A model generated the notes under the pieces. The model was not told where the DNA came from and searched no databases. It saw nothing but the letters and a program-made list of their open reading frames with translations. From positions 36,001 through 100,000 of the forward strand of contig CAUJGJ010000107.1 in the NCBI GenBank assembly GCA_963170055.1: a stretch of DNA of 64,000 nucleotides. Reading direction: 5' to 3'. Shown piece after piece: positions 55,514 through 62,341 of this stretch (position 1 is the stretch's first letter; every line of letters begins with the position of its first letter). The position numbers and the translations under genes were made by a program. This DNA is from Halisarca cf. caerulea. Its lineage: Eukaryota; Porifera; Demospongiae; Chondrillida; Halisarcidae.

Positions 55514-56790
55514 TTGGCACTAGCACCACGCACATTCCCAGTGGACACACATGACCTTTGTGAAGTACTGTGGGCGTATTTGTGTAGTGTTGGATATGCT
55601 GGTGCTAATACCAATATTTGGCACCAGCACCACGCACATTCCCAGTGGACACACATGACCTTTCTGAAGTGCTGTGGGCGTATTTGTGTAGTGTTGGATA
55701 TGCTGGTGCTAATACCAATATTTGGCACTAGCACCACGCACATTCCCAGTGGACACACATGAAGTTTCTGAAGTGCTGTGGGCGTATTTGTGTAGTGTTG
55801 GAAATGCTGGTACTAACTAATATTTGGCAGTAGCACCACACACGTTCCTAGTAGACACACATGAAATTTCATAAGTACTGTGGGTGTATTTGTGTAGTTT
55901 TGGGTATGCTGGTGCTAATACCAATGTTTGGCACTAGCACCACGCACATTCCCAGTGAACACACATGAAGTTTTTGAAGTGCTGTGGGCGTATTTTTGTA
56001 GTGTTGGATATGGTGGTGCTAATACCAATATTTTGCACTAGCACCACGCGCATTCCCAGTGGACACACATAAAGTTTCTTAAGTGCTGTGGGCGTATTTG
56101 TGTAGTGTTGGATATGGTGGTGCTAATACCAATATTTGGCACTAGCACCACGCACATTCCCAGTGGACACACATGACCTTTCTGAAGTGCTGTGGGCGTA
56201 TTTTTGTAGTGTTGGATATGCTGGTGCTAATACCAATATTTGGCACTGGCACCACGCGCATTCCCAGTGGACACACATGAAGTTTCTGAAGTGCTGTCGG
56301 CGTATTTGTGTAGTGTTGGATATGCTGGTGCTAATACCAATATTTGGCACTAGCACCACGCACATTCCCAGTGGACACACATGACCTTTGTGAAGTACTG
56401 TGGGCGTATTTGTGTAGTGTTGGATATGCTGGTGCTAATACCAATATTTGGCACCAGCACCACGCACATTCCCAGTGGACACACATGACCTTTCTGAAGT
56501 GCTGTGGGCGTATTTGTGTAGTGTTGGATATGCTGGTGCTAATACCAATATTTGGCACTAGCACCACGCACATTCCCAGTGGACACACATGAAGTTTCTG
56601 AAGTGCTGTGGGCGTATTTGTGTAGTGTTGGATATGCTGGTACTAACTAATATTTGGCAGTAGCACCACACACGTTCCTAGTAGACACACATGAAATTTC
56701 ATAAGTACTGTGGGTGTATTTGTGTAGTTTTGGGTATGCTGGTGCTAATACCAATGTTTGGCACTAGCACCACGCACATTCCCATTGGAC
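55514..56790. repeat. 830-bp duplication near the distal array edge
   Basis: A run of eight monomers beginning with CACCACGCACATTCCCAGTG and containing GACCTTTGTGAAGTAC (55553 and 56383) is repeated at 830 bp. This is 8 x 104 minus 2, and both copies share the short deletion in TACTAACTAATATTTGGCAG. The shared deletion shows the block was copied after the deletion arose. Beyond it, the GGACATACATGGAGTTTCG monomers near 56787 and 56891 are a further local duplication. Confidence 0.8.
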
Positions 56791-57448
56791 ATACATGGAG
56801 TTTCGTTAGATCTGTGGGCGTATTTGTGTAGTGTTGGATATGCTGGTGCTAATACCAATATTTAGCACTAGCACCACGCACATTCCCATTGGACATACAT
56901 GGAGTTTCGTTAGATCTGTGGGCGTATTTGTGTAGTGTTGGATATGCTGGTGCTAATACCAATATTTAGCACTAGCACCATGCACATTCCCAGTGGACAC
57001 ACATGAAGTTTCTGAAGTTGTGTGGGCGTATTTGTGTAATGTTGGATATGCTGGTGCTAATACCAATATTTGGCACTAGCACCACGCACATTTCTTGTAG
57101 ACACACATGAAATTTCATAAGTACTGTGGGCGTATTCGTGTAGTGTTGGATATGCTGGTGCTAATACTAATATTTTTCTCTAACACCATGCACATTCCTA
57201 TTGGACAAATATGAAGTTTTTTAAGTGCTGTGAGCATATTTGTGTAGTGTTGGATATGCTGGTGCTAATGCCAATATTTGGCACTAGCACCACGCACATT
57301 CCCAGTGGACACACATGAAGTTTCTTAAGATCTTAGGGCGTATTTTTATTGTGTTGGATATGCTGGTGCTAATACGAATATTTGGCACTAGCACCAAGTA
57401 CATTCCCACTGGACAAATTCCGACGACTGGAGAATTCTTCCAGCAACC

Positions 57449-58449
57449 AAAGGATTTCTTTCTGTTGTCAATTTTCAATTTCCCACGCAACCACATAGTT
57501 TCCTGCATGAAAGGGAACACTGCCTGAGGTGTAAATTTTAATTTCCCATGCCACCAGATTTCTCCCCACATCAAATGGAACACTTCGTTGTTGAAAATTT
57601 TTTTTCCCATTACTCCACATGGCTTACCACATCAAAGAGAACACTTCCTTGTTGAAAATTTCAAATTCCCACGACTCTAGATGGCTTCCCTCTTCAAAGG
57701 GAACACTTCCTTAAGTGAAAATTTCAATTTACCATGCCTCCAGATAGCTTCCCGCATCAAAAGGAACACTTCCTGTGGTGAAAATTTCTATTTCAAAGTA
57801 CAGCTCGTTGCTATACAAGTACAGCTCATTACTATACTGGTACAGCTGATTGCTATACCAGTACAGCGCATTGCAATACCGGTACAGCGCATTGACATAA
57901 AGGTACAGCTCATTGCCATACCAGTACAGCTCATTGCCATACCAGTACAGATCGTTGCCATACCAGTACAGCTCATTGCTATACCGGTACAACTATATGA
58001 CTTTAAAAATGAATACTTCCTGTGGTTAAGTTTCCATTTCAAACGCCAAACATGGCTTTCAGCGTCAAAGGGAAAACTTCCCGTGGAATAAATAACAATT
58101 TCCCACGACTCCACATGGTTGAATGCATCAAAGGGAACACTTCCTGTGTTGAAAATTTTAAATAACTCAAAACTCCACATGGCTTCTCACATCAAAGGGA
58201 ACACTTCCTGTTGTGAAAATTGAAATTTTTACCGAAAATATGGCAAATAGCAATAAAGGGAACACTTCTTGGGGTGAAAATTCAATTTCCCACGCCTCAC
58301 ATAACTCTCAGGATCAAAAGGAAAACTACCCTAACCATGAAAATTTCCATTTCCCACAACAACACATGGGGACCCGCATAAAAAAAAACTATCTGTAATG
58401 AAAATTTAAATTTCAAATTAAACAGTTTCCAGATTTCAGGCTTCCCCCA
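57449..58449 (+). repeat. Degenerate ~62-bp tandem repeat, proximal part
   Basis: Units begin near AAAGGGAACACTTCCTGTGG, continue through GAAAATTTCAATTTCCCACG and end near CCACATGGCTTCC plus GCATC. Starts at 57449, 57510, 57573, 57634, 57696 and 57759 give spacings of 61-63 bp. After an embedded 21-bp minisatellite the units resume near 58005 and continue to the TTAA of a transposon insertion at 58450. Copies differ by substitutions and short gaps, much more than the 104-bp satellite does, so this is an older array or one not being homogenised. I see no coding potential. Confidence 0.88.
57798..57997 (+). repeat. 21-bp minisatellite (about 9.5 copies)
   Basis: Nine 21-bp units starting GTACAGCTCATTGC run from 57798 to 57986, followed by a partial unit GTACAACTATATGAC. 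Consensus positions vary by one to four bases between units. Because 21 is a multiple of three, frames stay open on both strands through the array and translate as 7-residue repeats. This explains the 136-codon frame over 57681-58091 without any need for a gene. The array interrupts a 62-bp unit after TTTCTATTTCAAA. Confidence 0.92.
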
Positions 58450-58453
58450 TTAA

Positions 58454-59459
58454 CCCTTAAACATTCCAATTCCCATTTTGAAATTTTGAGCGAACGTTCC
58501 AAAGCCACTTGAGTGGCTTTTGCGGTGTGAAAATAGGTTGTTTTTGCCAAAAGTTTTCTGCTGTTCTGTTGACTTGTAGGAAACTTCTAGCTTGTCCCGA
58601 ATGTAGTTTATAGCTAGTGAGATCTTCATACAAGTCTTGGTGTTCCATTTTCTACGCAAAACTTCGTATTGGCCTCCAAACCTGTAAGTACTACGTACCT
58701 AAATTTGTAAACTTGTATACACATACGTTATCAATCGGCTGGTAAACATTTCGTTACAAAATTCAACGCAACTACACATTTAACACTGAAAATACATTGA
58801 CAGAAAAAAAAGGAAAAGTTGCAGCTAAAAGTCAAGGCATTGGTGAATGCGTCTCTTCTACTTTCTAGTCGACTGTCTAATCAACTTGCATACTTTGACG
58901 CGTAAATCTCTTCAGTGCTTCAACACGACATTGAAAGAGCACACCGAAGATGGCAAAGGAGATTATGTCCCAGTACAAATGCAAGAAATGTAAAGGACAA
59001 ATTTCCTCGGATGGCCCCACCATCTGGACGATTCTACAAACGTCAAATCCCCCTGTAAAGCTTCCAAAACGATGGTTTGTCTTGTCTGAAGCACAAAGAA
59101 CGAGCGTGTGAGAATATCCTTTACCTGCAAGGAGGTAATCTCCACAATCCGGCGCTTCACTGCCCTTCTCCATACTTTGCCGTAAAGAACAATCCGTATA
59201 CTAGACTATAACTTCGCATAACTGCATATTCTAAGTATAATAACACGTATATGCATAGGAATAACTTGTATAACAGTAATCTTTACATAGAATGTTTCAG
59301 CTATAGTACAGAACGCATTACTACCAAACTATAAGAAAATGTGCCAATCAATAGTAGAAACTAGGCCTAAACTTTACATATAAAAAATCAACGAAGAAAA
59401 TTGGAACTTTTGCAGTTTATGTGCGCGAGCCACTTAAGTGGCTTTGGAATGTTTAACGG
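58454..59459. mobile_element. piggyBac-like non-autonomous transposon (1006 bp)
   Basis: The element is flanked by TTAA on both sides (58450-58453 and 59460-59463). Its 16-bp terminal repeats are CCCTTAAACATTCCAA at 58454-58469 and the reverse complement of 59444-59459, CCGTTAAACATTCCAA. Near each end lies a palindrome, AGCCACTT(G/A)AGTGGCT, at 58503-58518 and 59428-59443. The left one is set back by an extra 33 bp relative to the right. Removing the element with one TTAA gives CCCCCATTTAAAGGGAAA, which fits the junction between two 62-bp repeat units. A TTAA target and termini beginning CC are typical of the piggyBac superfamily. Kolobok-type elements also duplicate TTAA, so the assignment is provisional. 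Internal frames of 63-98 codons have no transposase domain I can recognise. Confidence 0.83.
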
Positions 59460-59760
59460 TTAAAGGGAAATCATCATGAGATGAAAATTGCCATTTCCCA
59501 TGAAATTACATGGCTTCCTGCACGAAAAGGAACACTTCCTGTTGTAAAAATAATTTATCACGCTTCAAGATGGCTTCTCACATCAAAGGGATTACTTCTT
59601 GGTATGAAAATTTCAATTTCACACGCCTGCACATGGACTCCTGCATCAACGGATAAACTTCTCGTGAAAATTTTAACTTCCAACATCTCCACACGGTGTC
59701 TTACATCAAAGGGAACATTTCCTGTGGTGAATATTTCAATTTTCCACGCCACCACACGTC
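59460..59760 (+). repeat. Degenerate ~62-bp tandem repeat, distal part
   Basis: The family of 57449-58449 resumes directly after the TTAA of the transposon, with units beginning AAAGGGAAATC, AAAAGGAACACTTCC, AAAGGGATTACTTC and AAAGGGAACATTTCC. It ends at CCACCACACGTC, where it abuts the telomere-like 12-bp array. Continuity across the transposon shows that one array was split by the insertion. Confidence 0.87.
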
Positions 59761-60012
59761 CCCTAACGGTAACCCTAACGGTAACCCTAACGGTAACCCT
59801 AACGGTAACCCTAACGGTAACCCTAACGGTAACCCTAACGGTAACCCTAACGGTAACCCTAACGGTAACCCTAACGGTAACCCTAACGGTAACCCTAACG
59901 GTAACCCTAACGGTAACCCTAACGGTAACCCTAACGGTAACCCTAACGGTAACCCTAACGGTAACCCTAACGGTAACCCTAACGGTAACCCTAACGGTAA
60001 CCCTAACGGTAA
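59761..60012. repeat. 12-bp telomere-variant array (CCCTAACGGTAA, 21 copies)
   Basis: Twenty-one consecutive copies show no substitution. Each unit is a telomeric hexamer in C-strand orientation (CCCTAA) followed by the variant hexamer CGGTAA. On the complementary strand it reads TTACCG alternating with TTAGGG. Perfect identity over 252 bp beside old, degenerate repeats implies recent amplification or active correction. The 247-275 codon frames through it are translations of the simple repeat and not genes. Confidence 0.95.
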
Positions 60013-60020
60013 CCCTAGGG
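60013..60020. other. Telomere-repeat inversion junction CCCTAGGG
   Basis: At this 8-bp palindrome the array switches from C-strand orientation to the G-strand TTAGGG orientation that continues to the end of the window. The arms are therefore tail to tail, (CCCTAA..)(TTAGGG), the reverse of the order expected at an end-to-end chromosome fusion point. Confidence 0.9.
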
Positions 60021-60256
60021 TTAGGGTTAGGGTTAGGGTTAGGGTTAGGGTTAGGGTTAGGGTTAGGGTTAGGGGTTAGGGTTAGGGTTAGGGTTAGGGT
60101 TAGGGTTAGGGTTAGGGTTAGGGTTAGGGTTAGGGTTAGGGTTAGGGTTAGGGTTAGGGTTAGGGTTAGGGTTAGGGTTAGGGTTAGGGTTAGGGTTAGG
60201 GTTAGGGTTAGGGTTAGGGTTAGGGTTAGGGTTAGGGTTAGGGTTAGGGTTAGGGT
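60016..60256 (+). repeat. Interstitial TTAGGG array 1
   Basis: About 240 bp of TTAGGG repeats in the chromosome-end orientation, with a single TTAGGGG variant near 60069. It lies between the inversion junction and the first subtelomeric unit. The near absence of decay indicates it is young for an interstitial telomeric sequence. Confidence 0.97.
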
Positions 60257-60456
60257 TTCAGGCTTTCCCCCAAAGGCTTTAGGGTACAATATTGGTATCA
60301 TTCGATAGCTCTTTAAAAATGATTACTTCTGACCTAATGTATGGGGGGTAAACCCTAATTAATTTTCGAGAAAATGGCGTTTGAAAGAAAATATTGAAGA
60401 AAAAAGTTATTATTTCCGAATTTTTTTAATTGTATGTTAATAAGCATTGAATATCG

Positions 60457-60750
60457 TTAAGAATGACGTATATATTGTTTGCATATTATACACAGTATGG
60501 GAGATACATAAATCCTCACTTTTACTGGACCACTGCTAATTAATATAGCAATTATGCAATTCCGACATATGGATACGATAGACCATGCGAGGATATTGCG
60601 ACATACCTGTTTTTGACTTAACAAATTACTTGTGGGCGGAGTTACAGCTTCTTTCTTATAGTATGTGAATATACGTATAATACATTTTTGCGAATATTGC
60701 GACATAGATAGGTGCGATTGCTCAATACTGTTTACGAGCAGGTTTGTCAT
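60457..60750 (-). other. Open frame of 97 codons in subtelomeric unit 1 (doubtful gene)
   Basis: The minus-strand frame begins MTNLLVNSIEQS and ends CKQYIRHS. It has no domain I recognise. There is a hydrophobic stretch around residues 52-72 (ILAWSIVSICRNCIIAILIS) that could span a membrane, but AT-rich chance frames often show this. The second copy at 61511-61804 keeps the frame at full length. Of seven base differences between the two, four are silent and three change residues (S to T, S to G, L to F). That is slightly more silent change than chance would give, with far too few sites to conclude. No ribosome or promoter signal was identified. Confidence 0.15.
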
Positions 60751-60822
60751 GCATTAAACATGCGAAAACAATATTTTAATTTCCAAGAAATTTTTAGGAA
60801 AAGTTCAAGTATATTAGGGTTA

Positions 60823-61091
60823 AGGTCAAAGATTGTAAAGGTCATTTAAATCAATTTACTATGCTTTACTAAGGTCAATAGGCATGTCAAAGGTCAATCT
60901 TATTATTTTGGGTGTATTTTTATTATTGAAGGTCAAAGGTCATTTTAAAGGTCACTTTTTTAAAGGTCATTTTTGGACTTTTTGTAAGAATCTAAGAACA
61001 TTTTTTCCAAAAATTAGGGTTAGGGTTACGAAAATTTTTATAAGTATTTCAGGTCAAATTTTTTTTGGCTTATTTTAATAAGGGAAGGTCA
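60823..61091 (+). promoter_or_regulatory. AGGTCA hexamer cluster with DR1, copy 1
   Basis: Ten AGGTCA hexamers, all on the + strand, start at 60823, 60839, 60872, 60891, 60930, 60937, 60949, 60964, 61051 and 61086. The pair at 60930-60942 has the layout AGGTCA-A-AGGTCA, the direct repeat with one-base spacing (DR1) bound by RXR, HNF4 and COUP-TF type nuclear receptors in animals. Most hexamers are preceded by A, giving AAGGTCA. The cluster density is directly visible, but binding or regulation is inference. The hexamer is one base from telomere-like AGGTTA, so some copies may be decayed telomeric repeats. Confidence 0.4.
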
Positions 61092-61093
61092 AA

Positions 61094-61310
61094 GGTTAGG
61101 GTTAGGGTTAGGGTTAGGGTTAGGGTTAGGGTTAGGGTTAGGGTTAGGGTTAGGGTTAGGGTTAGGGTTAGGGTTAGGGTTAGGGTTAGGGTTAGGGTTA
61201 GGGGTTAGGGTTAGGGGTTAGGGTTAGGGTTAGGGTTAGGGTTAGGGTTAGGGTTAGGGTTAGGGTTAGGGTTAGGGTTAGGGGTTAGGGTTAGGGTTAG
61301 GGGTTAGGGT
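61094..61310 (+). repeat. Interstitial TTAGGG array 2
   Basis: About 217 bp of TTAGGG repeats separates the two subtelomeric units. Several TTAGGGG variants occur (near 61199, 61212, 61280 and 61299), more than in array 1. Orientation is the same as the terminal telomere. Confidence 0.96.
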
Positions 61311-61510
61311 TTCAGGCTTTCCCCCAAAGGCTTTAGGGTACAATATTGGTATCATTCGATAGCTCTTTAAAAATGATTACTTCTGACCTAATGTATGGGG
61401 GGTAAACCCTAATTAATTTTCGAGAAAATGGCGTTTGAAAGAAAAAATTCAAAAAAAAAGTTATTATTTCCGAATTTTTTTAATTGTATGTTAATCAGCA
61501 TTGAATATCG

Positions 61511-61804
61511 TTAAGAATGACGTATATATTGTTTGCATATTATACACAGTATAGGAGATACATAAATCCTCACTTTAACTGGACCACTGCTAATTAATAT
61601 AGCAATTATGCAATTCCGACATATGGATACGATAGACCATGCGAAGATATTGCGACATACTTGTTTTTGACCTAACAAATTACTTGTGGGCGGAGTTACG
61701 GCTTCTTTCTTATAGTATGTGAATATACGTATAATACATTTTTGCGTATATTGCGACATAGATAGGTGCGATTGCTCAATACTGTTTACGAGCAGGTTTG
61801 TCAT
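61511..61804 (-). other. Open frame of 97 codons in subtelomeric unit 2 (doubtful gene)
   Basis: The duplicate of the frame in unit 1, with three amino-acid differences and no stop or frameshift. Its survival may simply reflect recent duplication. It is listed because it is the only reading frame in the window that does not arise from a short tandem repeat or a transposon remnant and is present twice. Confidence 0.15.
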
Positions 61805-61875
61805 GCATTAAACATGCGAAAACAATATTTTAATTTCCAAGAAAATTTTAGGAAAAGTTTAAGTATATTAGGGTT

Positions 61876-62025
61876 AAGGTCAAAGATTGTAAAGGTCATT
61901 TAAATCAATTTACTATGCTTTACTAAGGTCAATAGGCATGTCAAAGGTCAATCTTTTTATATTGGGTGTATTTTTATTATTGAAGGTCAAAGGTCATTTT
62001 AAAGGTCACTTTTTTAAAGGTCATT
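61876..62025 (+). promoter_or_regulatory. AGGTCA hexamer cluster with DR1, copy 2
   Basis: The counterpart of the cluster in copy 1, offset by 1054 bp. It contains eight AGGTCA hexamers on the + strand, including the same DR1 arrangement at 61984-61996. The spacing of the hexamers is conserved between copies, but because the units are recent duplicates this is weak evidence for function. Confidence 0.38.
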
Positions 62026-62090
62026 TTTGGACTTTTTGTAAGAATCTAAGAACATTTTTTCCAAAAATTAGGGTTAGGGTTACGAAAATG

Positions 62091-62110
62091 GGTTAGGGTT
62101 AGGGTTAGGG

Positions 62111-62151
<41 letters not shown>

Positions 62152-62300
62152 GGTTAGGGTTAGGGTTAGGGGTTAGGGTTAGGGTTAGGGTTAGGGTTAG
62201 GGTTAGGGTTAGGGTTAGGGTTAGGGTTAGGGTTAGGGTTAGGGTTAGGGTTAGGGGTTAGGGTTAGGGTTAGGGTTAGGGTTAGGGTTAGGGTTAGGGG

Positions 62301-62341
<41 letters not shown>

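Larger units (their letters stand above)
47824..57418. repeat. 104-bp satellite array, distal block
   Basis: The same 104-bp satellite resumes in phase after the inserted element, about 92 monomers by length. Up to about 54400 it carries the same monomer variants as the block before the insertion, plus a new one with GGAAAAACGCGCATTCCC (for example near 49593, 50633, 51569 and 52817). Beyond about 54400 the monomers become more diverse, with small deletions such as the missing bases in TACTAACTAATATTT near 55812 and 56642. The last identifiable monomer ends near 57418 (CCCACTGGACAAATTC) and runs into an unrelated repeat family. Divergence at an array edge is expected where unequal exchange homogenises less efficiently. 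Confidence 0.96.
60257..61093 (+). repeat. Subtelomeric unit, copy 1
   Basis: A non-telomeric segment of about 837 bp begins TTCAGGCTTTCCCCC and ends AAGGGAAGGTCAAA, where it merges into TTAGGG. It is repeated at 61311-62090 with an offset of 1054 bp, very similar over their shared length. In order it contains an AT-rich lead, a region with an open minus-strand frame at 60457-60750, then a segment dense in AGGTCA. Being bounded by TTAGGG on both sides is typical of subtelomeric modules that were once terminal. Confidence 0.92.
61311..62090 (+). repeat. Subtelomeric unit, copy 2 (3' truncated)
   Basis: This copy starts TTCAGGCTTTCCCCC exactly as copy 1 does and follows it closely, with scattered substitutions. 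It stops at TTACGAAAATG, about 57 bp short of the end of copy 1, and TTAGGG repeats begin at once. The missing tail includes the last two AGGTCA hexamers seen in copy 1 (61051 and 61086). The abrupt join fits a broken end healed by new telomere addition. Confidence 0.92.

Noticed and set aside
60..57000. Dozens of 60-113 codon frames on both strands in the satellite (for example frames beginning MCPLGMCVVLV or MALAPRTFPVDTHD)
   Set aside because: They recur with the 104-bp monomer in overlapping frames on both strands and end as soon as the frame cycle meets a stop. They are translations of the repeat and show no domain or codon signal.
1..57418. CRISPR array
   Set aside because: The tandem repeats have no unique spacers: the whole 104-bp period is repeated, and the context is a eukaryotic telomere.
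1..57418. CENP-B-box-like motif identifying a centromeric satellite
   Set aside because: The monomer has no match to the core TTCG....CGGG pattern, and the position next to a telomere argues for a subtelomeric array.
57681..58180. Frames of 136, 130 and 87 codons around the 21-bp minisatellite
   Set aside because: A 21-bp period keeps all frames open. The non-repeat parts translate degenerate 62-bp repeat DNA.
58434..58450. TTTCAGGCTTCCCCC beside the transposon as a fragment of the subtelomeric unit (which begins TTCAGGCTTTCCCCC)
   Set aside because: The match is short and the segment fits the CATGGCTTCC end of a 62-bp unit equally well. It may hint that the module start derives from that family but cannot be shown.
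58450..58659. Minus-strand 69- and 63-codon frames at the left end of the piggyBac-like element as a transposase C-terminus
   Set aside because: They overlap each other in different frames, run into the terminal repeat, and lack the cysteine-rich pattern expected of a piggyBac C-terminus.
59761..60256. Ancient telomere-telomere fusion point
   Set aside because: A fusion reads (TTAGGG)n then (CCCTAA)n on one strand. The order here is the opposite, so a simple end-to-end fusion does not explain it.
59481..60308. Frames of 275, 247 and 127 codons with LTVT, NGNP and VRVR repeats
   Set aside because: They are produced by the stop-free telomeric arrays read in different frames and have no separate coding evidence.
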